DNA from: Lacrimispora indolis DSM 755
Lineage (GTDB): Bacteria > Bacillota > Clostridia > Lachnospirales > Lachnospiraceae
Assembly (NCBI RefSeq): GCF_000526995.1
Contig: NZ_AZUI01000001.1
Coordinates: forward strand, 5,126,001 to 5,190,000
DNA: 64,000 bases
Reading direction: 5' to 3'
A program made the translations under genes and the position numbers. Shown here in pieces: positions 32,468-41,537 of the stretch; position 1 is the first letter of the stretch, and each line of letters opens with the position of its first letter. Under the pieces are notes generated by a model that was given only the letters and a program-made list of their open reading frames with translations, ran no database searches and was not told the DNA's origin.

Positions 32468-33817
32468 TTACCAGCCTTTGATTTCTGCAACACGTTTGTT
32501 CAGCTCTTCGATTCCCTGATCAACCGTGTACTGCTTGATCATGATCATTTCATGAACTTCATCGAGCACCTTACGGATTTCTTCGATCTGTGGATCTAAA
32601 GGACGGTCAAATGTGTAGTGAGTATAAGACAGTGCTTCAATATTTGACTCTCCCTCTGGGAAGAACTCTGCAGAAGCGATGGTCTTTAAAGATTCCTCTG
32701 TCTGGATACCGGTAAATACGCCCTGTTCAGCCAGAATATTTGCTGCTTCTTTGCTGGTTGCAAACTTCACAAAATCCCAGGATAAGTCAGGCTCGTCGGT
32801 ATAAGCGCTGATTCCGAGAGGAGTAAGAGCACCTACCGTATAACCGGCTTCTGTGTCAGCAGGATGAGGAATTCTTGCAATGCCCCAGTTAAAGGAAGTC
32901 TCATCTGCTGCGCGGGACTGGATCATGGTTGCAATAAACCAGGTACCCATCGGCATCATAGCACACTGCTGATTCTTAAATACAGAAGAGTAATGGATGT
33001 TTGCTGTCTTTAAAGTAGAGTAATCCTGGATATATCCATTATCCTGTAAGGCAACAGCTGATTCATACCATGGCTTTAAGAAGGAATAATCCTTTTCAAC
33101 AACTGTGTGCTTGCCATCCTGAACGGCCCAGTTTGTTACAAGAGCCTGCCAGGTATGGTTATGTCCGCCATATACCTTTGAGCTGCCTTCGCCGGAAGTC
33201 ATCTTTGCAGCCAGTGCATCATACTCTTCCCATGTCATATCATTGGAAGGATATTCAACGCCTGCTGCGTCAAAAAGATCCTTATTGTAATATAATACAT
33301 ACCAGTCGGAACGGTACGGAAGTCCGTAGGTCACTCCGTTGTACTGAAGCTGCTCTGCCGCACCATTGTAAACGGATGTATCAAAGTTATCTTTTTTCAT
33401 GAAATCATCAAGAGGAAGAAGCTGCTTTTTATCAGCCATCTGAAGCATGGAGCCCATATCCTTTACCCAAATGATATCCGGATCCGGCTGAGCCGCGGAC
33501 AAGCTGATTCCTAAGGAATTGTTGTATTCGTCAGCTGATGTGTCAATTACCTTGATCTCCACATTTGGATTTTCTTTCATATAGGCATCAACGACTGCCT
33601 GGAACTGTGGTGATGAATCATAATCCCATGTTGTAACGGAAAGAACCTTCTTCTCGCCTGAATCCTGTGCTTTTTCGTCTGCTTTCGTTGATTCTGCAGC
33701 AGATGTTCCAGCTGTATCTGCAGCACTGCTTTCAGTTGCCTTGCTGCCACATGCAGTCAATGATGTGCATACCATTCCGGCTGCTAACACCATAGATAAA
33801 ACTCTTTTTAATCTCAT
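32468..33817 (-). CDS. Sugar-binding lipoprotein of the ABC importer
   Basis: Family 1 extracellular solute-binding protein, 449 residues. Signal peptide with lipobox LTAC (Cys at about residue 23), a Ser/Ala/Glu-rich linker, then the SBP fold with DIIWVKDMGSMLQMADKKQL and WEEYDALAAKM. It should capture an oligosaccharide outside the cell and hand it to the two permeases. First gene of the operon; the ribosome site is GGGAGG. Confidence 0.94.
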   Translation of the reverse strand: MRLKRVLSMVLAAGMVCTSLTACGSKATESSAADTAGTSAAESTKADEKAQDSGEKKVLSVTTWDYDSSPQFQAVVDAYMKENPNVEIKVIDTSADEYNNSLGISLSAAQPDPDIIWVKDMGSMLQMADKKQLLPLDDFMKKDNFDTSVYNGAAEQLQYNGVTYGLPYRSDWYVLYYNKDLFDAAGVEYPSNDMTWEEYDALAAKMTSGEGSSKVYGGHNHTWQALVTNWAVQDGKHTVVEKDYSFLKPWYESAVALQDNGYIQDYSTLKTANIHYSSVFKNQQCAMMPMGTWFIATMIQSRAADETSFNWGIARIPHPADTEAGYTVGALTPLGISAYTDEPDLSWDFVKFATSKEAANILAEQGVFTGIQTEESLKTIASAEFFPEGESNIEALSYTHYTFDRPLDPQIEEIRKVLDEVHEMIMIKQYTVDQGIEELNKRVAEIKGW

Positions 33818-34129
33818 CGGTTTGAAACCTCCCTTTTTTTAGAACTACGCGCGTGTTCTTTATGATATAAAGATACCAGATTTGAGGTTATAGCGGAATA
33901 AACGATTTGCATAATTCTATTATTTTTTTTACGCTTCCCATGTTTTCACGCTTCCAAACATATATTTTATTCAGATTTTTATACTTTTTTAAGATTAATT
34001 TCTATTTCATTGAATTTCTATGGAATAAAGGATATGATATTACTGAATTTATTCTCGTGAAGGCAATGAGCCAAAGTTAAGCTTACCTGGCTTTTGCGAC
34101 TGCTCACGGGGTTCAGAAAGGATCATGCC
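33818..34129. other. Divergent regulatory region of the sulfated-sugar locus
   Basis: 312 bp without a gene between the importer operon (minus) and the kinase-regulator-maturase operon (plus). It holds the plus-strand promoter at 34010-34038 and, in the leader near 34071-34092, an imperfect palindrome centred on TAAGCTTA. No clear minus-strand -35 is visible, fitting an activator-dependent promoter. Confidence 0.6.
34010..34038 (+). promoter_or_regulatory. Promoter of the kinase-regulator-maturase operon
   Basis: TTGAAT (34010-34015), 17-bp spacer and TATGAT (34033-34038), about 90 bp upstream of the kinase start. Confidence 0.65.
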
Positions 34130-35890
34130 ATGCCCCGCACATTCCAGTATAAATTTCTTTTGTATAATCTTCTGGTGGTTATAAGCATTGCCTGTGCTGT
34201 TAGTTTTTATAACTATCACTCTTATTATAAGGATGCTGTTGAAAATGAAACGGAAAATACCGTCAACCGGATTCAGATTCTCTCAGATCGTATGGAAGTA
34301 GCCTATGAAGAAATGGTCAACATTGTTGTGACCTGTTCCGAACGAAAATCTTTATTTTCTTCTGCCTCTTTAAGACTGTCAGACTACGGTGAATCTACCT
34401 ATATTAAGCTGTATGCCTCCAATGTGCTGAGAGATTTCTGCGCCATATCAGGCTACAGCAAATATATTTATAAAATCACACTTTATAATAATGGGGAAGT
34501 TTTACAGGCCGGTAATGCTTACGGGTCCACCCGGGATGCCGGTGACATTCAAAATGCCCCCTGGTTTCATGATTTGCTTTCCAGAGAAAATACCCAGTAC
34601 CTTCTTTCTCTGGAGGACAACCCTTTTTCTCCTACGAATTATACTCCAAAGCTTCTTCCTCTTTTAAGACCATTAAAATATGCTTCCAGCGGCCAGCCGG
34701 AAGATGCCTGGATCTTTCTGGCTATTTCTCCCCGCCTGTTTTCCGACACACTGAAAAGCATGGGGGATGGTCAGATTCTTTACGCGGCCACTTCGGATGG
34801 AAGTATTATTTCCTCTGTGAATGGGGATTCTTTTGACGTTGACCTTTTGCTGGCCACTTTAAAAGACTTTAAAGACCCCCAGGGCAATTTCCGCACCTGG
34901 CTGGATGGAAAGGAATGCATCATTGCCTATGAAAGACAAGCAGTCAGCGGGCTGATTTTCTTTCAGGTCCTTCCGATTTCAGACTTAAACCTGGATCACG
35001 GAGTGATCGGAGGCACCATTGGACTCATATTCTTTTTCTGCTTTGCCATTGGCCTGACTTTGTCCTGGTTCATATCCCGCCAGTTAAGCGCTCCCATCAG
35101 CCGCTTGAAAAAACGTCTGGAGTTCATTTCCAGGGGAAACTTCGACCCGGACCGTTCCATTGAAACAGACGACGAGATCGGAAGCATAGGAAAACAGATC
35201 AACCAGATGTCCAACCGGATCTCCAACCTTATGGAAACAAGGGTTCAAAGCGAAAAAGAAAAAAAGGATCTGGAAATCAAAATGCTACAGGCCCAGATCA
35301 ATCCTCATTTTCTTTATAACACCTTAGATTCCATCAAATGGATTGCAACCATGCAGAAAAACAGCGGGATCGTCCAGGTGGTCACCGCCTTGTCCTCCCT
35401 GCTGAAAAATATGGCAAAAGGCTTCAACGAAAAAGTAACTCTCCGTCAGGAATTGGATTTTCTGCAGAATTATGTTATTATAGAGAAAATCCGATATATT
35501 GAACTCTTTGATGTAACAACCCAGGTTGACCAGGAGGTTTTATACGATGCCAAAATCGTGAAGCTGACGCTTCAGCCCATTGTAGAAAACGCCATCTTTA
35601 ACGGGATCGAGCCAAGCGGAAGAAACGGGCTCATACAGATACACGTTTTTGCCGAAAACGGCGTCCTTTATATTACAGTAAAGGACAATGGCATCGGCAT
35701 TTCTCCGGAAAACATGGAAAGGCTCCTGACGGATACCTCCCGCATCACCAGAAGCAACATGAGCGGAATCGGGCTTCCAAACGTGGACAGGAGATTAAAA
35801 CTGGTTTATGGAGAAGAATACGGATTAAAGCTGGAAAGCGAATTAGATCAATATACATTGATTACCATTGCCCTTCCTCTGGAATTTTAG
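34130..35890 (+). CDS. YesM-type sensor histidine kinase
   Basis: 586 residues: a helix at about 10-30, an extracellular sensor region (about 31-285, Cache-like), a second helix (about 290-312), HAMP, the His_kinase domain with H393 in INPHFLYNTLDSIKW, and an ATPase domain with DNGIGISPENM. It likely senses the sugar or the loaded binding protein and signals to the AraC-type regulator that follows 30 bp later. ATG 34130 with AAAGG upstream; the open frame to 34094 is leader. Confidence 0.93.
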   Translation: MPRTFQYKFLLYNLLVVISIACAVSFYNYHSYYKDAVENETENTVNRIQILSDRMEVAYEEMVNIVVTCSERKSLFSSASLRLSDYGESTYIKLYASNVLRDFCAISGYSKYIYKITLYNNGEVLQAGNAYGSTRDAGDIQNAPWFHDLLSRENTQYLLSLEDNPFSPTNYTPKLLPLLRPLKYASSGQPEDAWIFLAISPRLFSDTLKSMGDGQILYAATSDGSIISSVNGDSFDVDLLLATLKDFKDPQGNFRTWLDGKECIIAYERQAVSGLIFFQVLPISDLNLDHGVIGGTIGLIFFFCFAIGLTLSWFISRQLSAPISRLKKRLEFISRGNFDPDRSIETDDEIGSIGKQINQMSNRISNLMETRVQSEKEKKDLEIKMLQAQINPHFLYNTLDSIKWIATMQKNSGIVQVVTALSSLLKNMAKGFNEKVTLRQELDFLQNYVIIEKIRYIELFDVTTQVDQEVLYDAKIVKLTLQPIVENAIFNGIEPSGRNGLIQIHVFAENGVLYITVKDNGIGISPENMERLLTDTSRITRSNMSGIGLPNVDRRLKLVYGEEYGLKLESELDQYTLITIALPLEF

Positions 35891-35920
35891 AAAGGGCTGA
35901 CAAAGGGGTATTAAAACAGT

Positions 35921-37543
35921 ATGTATCGAATTATTATTATAGACGATGAGCCGCTCATCCTGGCCGGCATCGCTTCCCTGATCATATGGGAAAATTATGA
36001 ATGCACCATTATCGGAAAGGCAACCAACGGCCCTTCAGCCTATGACATGATCATGGAGCTTCATCCGGATATTGTTATAACGGATATCCGGATGCCCGTA
36101 TTAAACGGGCTGGATCTGGTGGAAAAATGCAAGGAAAACGGCTGCACTTTTGCTTTTATCGTATTGACAAACTTAGAGGAATTCCATCTGGTGAAAAAAG
36201 CTCTATCACTGGGTGCCTCTGACTATCTGGTAAAAATCGATTTAAACGAAGAGGCCTTAATAACCGCTTTAGAGCGGGCCAAGGAAGCCTGTGACCTGCT
36301 TATCAATAAGCAGCACCAGATGGCGGGCGGTCAGCTTAAAAACAACCAGGAGGACTTGGCAAAGACGACGTTTCGCCGCCTTTTCCTTTCTCAGGAAGAG
36401 CTTGCTGATATTCCGGAGGAGCTTGAAGTGCAATATCCGGCTCCTTTTATCATCCTGTTTTCCTTAAATCCTATTAATATAGACTTTGAAGCTGGAGGAG
36501 GAAGCTATGACCTGCATTCCGTCAGCAGGCAGCTGATCGATATCCTGGGCGGGATCGCAGCAAGATTTTTCTTTCATTATACGATCCTTGAATACCGGCA
36601 GGATACCTTTCTCATTACTGCTTCCTTAAAAGAGGAAGCATTTTCTCAAAGCTCTGTCAGGGAGTTTTGCCAGAAGTTCAGCGTTGCTTTAAAAACTTAT
36701 TTTGAGCTTTCCGCCGTTTATGGGGTCAGCAGGCCGAAGGAAAAGATTTCAGAGCTTTTGGAGGCGTTTTCCGAAGCCTTAACAGCACTGGAATATTACT
36801 ACTTTGACTCTTCCTCCCAGGTGGTATTTTACCAGGGGCAGGCCTCCCATTTCAGCCAGGCAAAGAAATTTAACATTAATGTATTTAAAAAGGATCTGGC
36901 AGCTTATATCAGTCAGAACGACAGTGAAAAGCTGGCCTCCATTTTTGAAGACATCATCACCCTGTTCTGGGAAAACAAGCCCCGCAAGGAACAGGCTACC
37001 AGCGCCTGCATCAACATTTACACCTATCTCTATTCATTTTTTGAAACAGGGGATGACAGCTACCAGGACATTTTCCCTTACACCATCAACATTGCCGAGC
37101 AGCTGAATCATTTTAACAGCTTAGAGGACATCCTGGAATGGCTGAGAAGCTTCTGCCAGAAGCTTTGCCGGCTTTTGGACGACAGGAAATCCACCCGTTC
37201 CGACAAACTGGTGGACTTAGCCAGAAGCTATATCAAAGAGCACTATATGGAAAAGCTGACCCTGGCCGATGTTGCGGAAGCCTTAAACATAAGCTCTGGC
37301 CATTTAAGCAATACCTTTAAAAAGCTGACAGGGACCACCCTGTCTGATTATATTGCACAGGTGAAGATACAGCACGCCATGGAGCTTATTGATACCCACC
37401 AGTACCTGATGTATGAAATTTCTGATAAGCTGGGCTTTGATAACCCCTATTATTTCAGCAAGGTATTTAAAAAGGTTACAGGCATATCACCCAGGGAACA
37501 TGAAAACCGGATCATTTATCCGTACACAGATGAAGGGAGTTAA
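35921..37543 (+). CDS. YesN-type AraC response regulator
   Basis: 540 residues: receiver domain (D55 in VVITDIRMPV-like VITDIRMPV, acidic pair D8/D9), a long middle region (about 130-420) and a C-terminal AraC double HTH (about 430-530, with LADVAEALNISSGHLSNTFKK and GFDNPYYFSKVFKKVTG). Probable activator of the divergent importer operon. Stop TAA 37541-37543, 4 bp before the maturase start. Confidence 0.93.
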   Translation: MYRIIIIDDEPLILAGIASLIIWENYECTIIGKATNGPSAYDMIMELHPDIVITDIRMPVLNGLDLVEKCKENGCTFAFIVLTNLEEFHLVKKALSLGASDYLVKIDLNEEALITALERAKEACDLLINKQHQMAGGQLKNNQEDLAKTTFRRLFLSQEELADIPEELEVQYPAPFIILFSLNPINIDFEAGGGSYDLHSVSRQLIDILGGIAARFFFHYTILEYRQDTFLITASLKEEAFSQSSVREFCQKFSVALKTYFELSAVYGVSRPKEKISELLEAFSEALTALEYYYFDSSSQVVFYQGQASHFSQAKKFNINVFKKDLAAYISQNDSEKLASIFEDIITLFWENKPRKEQATSACINIYTYLYSFFETGDDSYQDIFPYTINIAEQLNHFNSLEDILEWLRSFCQKLCRLLDDRKSTRSDKLVDLARSYIKEHYMEKLTLADVAEALNISSGHLSNTFKKLTGTTLSDYIAQVKIQHAMELIDTHQYLMYEISDKLGFDNPYYFSKVFKKVTGISPREHENRIIYPYTDEGS

Positions 37544-37547
37544 ATCC

Positions 37548-38660
37548 ATGCCTCCAGTTAATCTTTTGATCAAACCGGCCTCCGGCATGTGCAACATGAG
37601 ATGCCATTATTGCTTTTACCATGATATTACGGAAAAAAGAACACAAAGCTCTTATGGTCTCATGTCCGTGGAAACTTTAAGAAATGTCATAAAAAAGGCC
37701 CTGGATTACGCAGATACTGCCTGTACTATCGCCTTTCAGGGAGGGGAACCCACTCTGGCCGGACTCCCCTTTTTTGAACAGGCTGTAAGGCTTTCAAAGG
37801 AATATAATAAAAAAAATCTGGAATTACATTTCGCCCTTCAGACCAACGGCTATAATTTAGGCCCGGAATGGGCGGAATTTTTCGCCAGAGAACATTTTCT
37901 GATAGGAATCTCCATCGACGGGACCATACATACCCATGATGCTTACCGGAAAGGCGGTGACGGCAGCGATACGTTTTTAAATATCATGAAGACTGTGGAC
38001 AGCTTCAATGAGCATGGAGTGGAATACAACATTCTCACCGTAGTAAACAGGAGAACCGCTTCCTCCATCGGCAAGATATACCGGTATTATAAGAAGATGG
38101 GCTTTCGTTATCTGCAGTTCATCCCCTGTCTGGATCCTTTGGAGGCTCCCGCAGGCGCCATGGAATATTCCCTGACGTCGGAATTATACGGACAGTTCCT
38201 GTGTGACCTCTTTGATTTGTGGTATGAGGATATAATTGCCGGAAACGAAATCTACATCCGGCAGTTTTATAATTACCTCTCCATTATATTGACCGGAAGT
38301 GCGGAATCCTGTGACATGAACGGGTTATGCAGCATTCAAAACATCATCGAAGCTGACGGCGAGGTATATCCCTGTGACTTCTTTGTTCTGGACGAATATA
38401 AGCTGGGCAATTTAAACAATACGGGTTTTGATGAAATACACAAAAAGAGGTTGGAAACAGGCTTTCTTGCTTCCAAAAAAGCGCCTGACAGCCAGTGCCA
38501 GGCCTGTTCCTATTTTCCACTGTGCAGAGGAGGCTGCTACCGCCACCGCATCATGTCCCCGGAAGAATCCGGCCGCAATTACTTCTGCCGATCCTATCAG
38601 ATTTTTTTTGACCATTGTCTTCCAAGGCTTATGGAGATTGTCCGAAAAATCAATCGTTAA
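37548..38660 (+). CDS. Anaerobic sulfatase-maturating enzyme (radical SAM, SPASM)
   Basis: Converts the active-site Cys of the sulfatase to formylglycine without oxygen. 370 residues, the usual length. Radical SAM triad C15/C19/C22 in GMCNMRCHYC, GGEPTLAG, and the C-terminal SPASM cysteines (SCDMNGLC, YPCDF, CQACSYFPLCRGGC) that bind two auxiliary clusters. ATG 37548 follows AGGGAG. Its target is most likely the C51 sulfatase at 28001-29389. Confidence 0.95.
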   Translation: MPPVNLLIKPASGMCNMRCHYCFYHDITEKRTQSSYGLMSVETLRNVIKKALDYADTACTIAFQGGEPTLAGLPFFEQAVRLSKEYNKKNLELHFALQTNGYNLGPEWAEFFAREHFLIGISIDGTIHTHDAYRKGGDGSDTFLNIMKTVDSFNEHGVEYNILTVVNRRTASSIGKIYRYYKKMGFRYLQFIPCLDPLEAPAGAMEYSLTSELYGQFLCDLFDLWYEDIIAGNEIYIRQFYNYLSIILTGSAESCDMNGLCSIQNIIEADGEVYPCDFFVLDEYKLGNLNNTGFDEIHKKRLETGFLASKKAPDSQCQACSYFPLCRGGCYRHRIMSPEESGRNYFCRSYQIFFDHCLPRLMEIVRKINR

Positions 38661-38758
38661 TGATAGCAGGAAAATATTATAATTTCTTTGGTTCCTTAAG
38701 TGAAAATTTGTTACAATGGATTCCTGTCTGCTTAGATCAGGATTTAGGAGGAATTTAT

Positions 38759-39256
38759 ATGATAAGAAATGCGAAAATACAGGATTTGCCGGCAATCTTG
38801 AAAGTATATGAGATTGCAAGGAAGTTTATGGTTGATAACGGAAACGCCTCGCAATGGGGAAATACCTTCCCTCCTGCAGAATTGCTTGAAGAGGATATTA
38901 AAAATAACCAGCTATATGTTTATATCAATGAGGAACAGATACATGGTGTATTTGCTTTTATCCTGGGAGATGATCCTACTTACAGCCATATTGAAAACGG
39001 CTCCTGGATATCTGACACAGGTTACGGTGCCATTCACCGGGTCGCCAGTGACGGAGCAATAAAAGGCATACTTTCAAAATGCCTGGACTATTGTAAAAGA
39101 CAAAGCTCTCATCTCAGAATAGATACCCATGAAAATAATGAGATTATGAAGTATCTGATTCAAAAGAATGGGTTTGTAAAATGCGGGACCATATATGCGG
39201 AAAACGGCAGTCCAAGAATTGCATTTGAATATCTGGAATCAGGCAACATCTCATAA
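38759..39256 (+). CDS. GNAT family N-acetyltransferase
   Basis: 165-residue acetyltransferase starting MIRNAKIQDLPAILKVYEIA, with the acetyl-CoA region HRVASDGAIKGILSKCLDYC and the ...HENNEIMKYLIQKNGF end typical of GNAT. Substrate unknown. AGGAGG 7 nt before ATG 38759; the longer open frame overlaps the maturase gene. Probably a separate unit with its own terminator. Confidence 0.9.
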   Translation: MIRNAKIQDLPAILKVYEIARKFMVDNGNASQWGNTFPPAELLEEDIKNNQLYVYINEEQIHGVFAFILGDDPTYSHIENGSWISDTGYGAIHRVASDGAIKGILSKCLDYCKRQSSHLRIDTHENNEIMKYLIQKNGFVKCGTIYAENGSPRIAFEYLESGNIS

Positions 39257-39262
39257 ATAGAT

Positions 39263-39289
39263 AAAAGCACGGTAAAATCCCGTGCTTTT
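39263..39289. terminator. Terminator after the GNAT gene
   Basis: AAAAGCACGG pairs with CCGTGCTTTT (10 bp, 7-nt loop). The arms supply A and T runs on both sides, so it could also end the convergent ilvA transcript. Confidence 0.75.
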
Positions 39290-39358
39290 ACTTTGTATAT
39301 GGATTCCCATCTTCTATAACGGCTGATGAGAAAAACTGCCTTTCAACAGTCCGGATTT

Positions 39359-40582
39359 TTAATCCGCATAAGTTCCTTTTGACTTCACCAGCTTTGGCCT
39401 GTAACCCTGAGCTGTGAGCGCAGCCATAATGGCATTCTTATGATCGGTTCCAAAGGCTTCCAGAGTGATGCGAAGCTCCACCGCCGCATTCCGGTTGATG
39501 CTGATAAACTGATTGTGCTCCAGGCGGATGACATTACCCTGTTCTTTTGCAAGGAGAGCGGATACCTTTGCAAGCTCTCCTGGTTTATCCGGCAGAAGAA
39601 TGGATACGGTAAAGATACGGTCTCTCTGGATCAGTCCGTGCTGAACGATGGAGGCCATGGTGATCACATCCATATTTCCTCCGCTTAATATGGAAACCAT
39701 CTTTTTATTCTCCACATTCATGTGTTTTAAAGCCGCAACTGTCAAAAGCCCGGAATTTTCCACGATCATCTTATGGTTTTCTACCATATCCAGAAATGCT
39801 ACGATCAGCTCAGAGTCCTCAATGGTAATGATTTCATCTACATTTTCCTGAATATAGGGAAAAAGTTTGTCTCCCGGACATTTGACTGCTGTTCCGTCGG
39901 CAATGGTATTGACACTGGGCAGTTCCACCACCTTTCCCTGGCGCAGAGATTCCTGCATGCAGTTGGCGCCTGCAGGCTCCACGCCGATGACCTTGATCTT
40001 GGGATTGAGCATTTTGGCTAAAACGGAAACTCCGGTGCACAAACCGCCGCCGCCGATTGGAACCAGAATGTAATCAACCGTAGGGAGCTCCTTCACGATC
40101 TCCATGGCAATGGTTCCCTGTCCGGCCGCAATGTCCAGATCATTGAAGGGATGAACAAAGGTCAGTCCCTTTTCCTCGGAAAGCTTGTTGGCGTAATCAC
40201 ATGCCTCATCAAATACATCTCCCTCCAGTATCACCTCCGCGCCATAGCTTTTGGTTCGGTTGACCTTCATAAGGGGCGTTGTGGTAGGCATGACGATTGT
40301 GGCCGGAATTCCCGCCAGCTTTGCCGCATAGGCAACACCCTGGGCATGATTTCCTGCGGAGGCGGTAATAAGGCCCTTTGCCTTCTCCTCCTGGGAAAGG
40401 GTGCTGATTTTATAATAAGCTCCCCTCACCTTGTAGGCGCCGGTATACTGCATATTCTCCGGCTTGAAATATACCTTATTGCCGGTCTGGTTGGAATAAT
40501 ACTCACTGTATATCAGCTTTGTTTCCAGGATAACCTTGCTAACGACTTCCGTTGCTTCTTCAAACTTTTCCAGTGTCATCAT
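39359..40582 (-). CDS. ilvA: Threonine ammonia-lyase (threonine deaminase)
   Basis: PLP enzyme that turns threonine into 2-oxobutanoate. 407 residues; PLP lysine K51 in TGAYKVRGAYYK, SAGNHAQGVAYAAKL, the glycine loop PIGGGGLCTG, and a C-terminal ACT-like domain (about 330-400, LPDKPGELAKVSALL). This is the shorter single-ACT form (TdcB/IlvA2-like), so it may be catabolic or biosynthetic. The start lies 2 bp after the ftsY stop, an unusual neighbour. Confidence 0.94.
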   Translation of the reverse strand: MMTLEKFEEATEVVSKVILETKLIYSEYYSNQTGNKVYFKPENMQYTGAYKVRGAYYKISTLSQEEKAKGLITASAGNHAQGVAYAAKLAGIPATIVMPTTTPLMKVNRTKSYGAEVILEGDVFDEACDYANKLSEEKGLTFVHPFNDLDIAAGQGTIAMEIVKELPTVDYILVPIGGGGLCTGVSVLAKMLNPKIKVIGVEPAGANCMQESLRQGKVVELPSVNTIADGTAVKCPGDKLFPYIQENVDEIITIEDSELIVAFLDMVENHKMIVENSGLLTVAALKHMNVENKKMVSILSGGNMDVITMASIVQHGLIQRDRIFTVSILLPDKPGELAKVSALLAKEQGNVIRLEHNQFISINRNAAVELRITLEAFGTDHKNAIMAALTAQGYRPKLVKSKGTYAD

Positions 40583-40584
40583 AT

Positions 40585-41526
40585 TTACGCCTCTTCTTTC
40601 TCTTCTACGTGAAACAATGCGCTTACAAATTCTTTTGCATTGAATTTCTGCAGGTCATCAATTTTCTCTCCTACCCCAATGTATTTGACCGGAATTCCCA
40701 GCTCTGACTGGATCGCCACCGCAATTCCCCCTTTTGCGGTTCCGTCAAGCTTTGTGAGAATGATGCCGGTAATATCAGCAACCTCCATAAACTGCTTTGC
40801 CTGTACAAGAGCGTTCTGTCCTGTTGTGCCGTCCAACACTACCAGAGTCTCCCGGTAAGCTTCCGGATATTCCTTGTCAATGATCCGGTTGATTTTCTTA
40901 AGCTCTTCCATTAAGTTTTTCTTGTTATGAAGGCGGCCTGCGGTATCGCAGATCAAAATATCCGCATGTCTTGATTTTGCCGCGGCAACTGCATCATAAA
41001 CAACTGCCGCAGGGTCAGAGCCTTCCTGCTGGGCGATAATATCCACTCCTGCCCTTTTTGCCCACTCACTCAGCTGTTCAATGGCTGCAGCACGAAAGGT
41101 ATCCGCTGCAGCTACAATGACCTTTTTTCCATCATCCTTCATCTGACCGGCCAGCTTACCCACTGAAGTGGTCTTTCCCACTCCATTGACGCCAATAATC
41201 AAAAGAACAGACCGCTGTGTTTCAAATTCATAGGCATTTTCCCCTAAGTCCATCTGTTCCATGATGCTGTCCATGAGGAGCTGTTTGCATTCTAACGGAT
41301 CCTTGATGTTTTGTTCCTTTACCTTCTTTCTCAAATCCTCCATGATGGACATGGTGGTCTGGATACCTAAGTCCCCCATGATCAGGATCTCTTCAATCTC
41401 TTCATAAAACTCATCATCAATGGCTGAAAACCCGCTGAAAATGGAATCCACGCCTGCAATAATATTATCCCTTGTCTTCTGCAGTCCAGCAACCAGCTTC
41501 CCAAAGAATCCCTTTTTCTCACCCAT
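40585..41526 (-). CDS. ftsY: Signal recognition particle receptor FtsY
   Basis: SRP receptor GTPase that docks ribosomes at the membrane. 313 residues with a very short N-terminal A domain. N domain about 20-100, P-loop GVNGVGKTT at 112-120, then [20 protein letters not shown] and [10 protein letters not shown]. Follows smc by 11 bp; the rnc-smc-ftsY order is the standard Firmicute one. Confidence 0.97.
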   Translation of the reverse strand: MGEKKGFFGKLVAGLQKTRDNIIAGVDSIFSGFSAIDDEFYEEIEEILIMGDLGIQTTMSIMEDLRKKVKEQNIKDPLECKQLLMDSIMEQMDLGENAYEFETQRSVLLIIGVNGVGKTTSVGKLAGQMKDDGKKVIVAAADTFRAAAIEQLSEWAKRAGVDIIAQQEGSDPAAVVYDAVAAAKSRHADILICDTAGRLHNKKNLMEELKKINRIIDKEYPEAYRETLVVLDGTTGQNALVQAKQFMEVADITGIILTKLDGTAKGGIAVAIQSELGIPVKYIGVGEKIDDLQKFNAKEFVSALFHVEEKEEA

Positions 41527-41537
41527 AGTCGGTCTCC

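Noticed and set aside
34071..34092. Imperfect palindrome around TAAGCTTA in the kinase leader as a riboswitch or operator
   Set aside because: Only the outer four and inner eight bases pair; too weak to name as a site, so it is only mentioned in the region entry.
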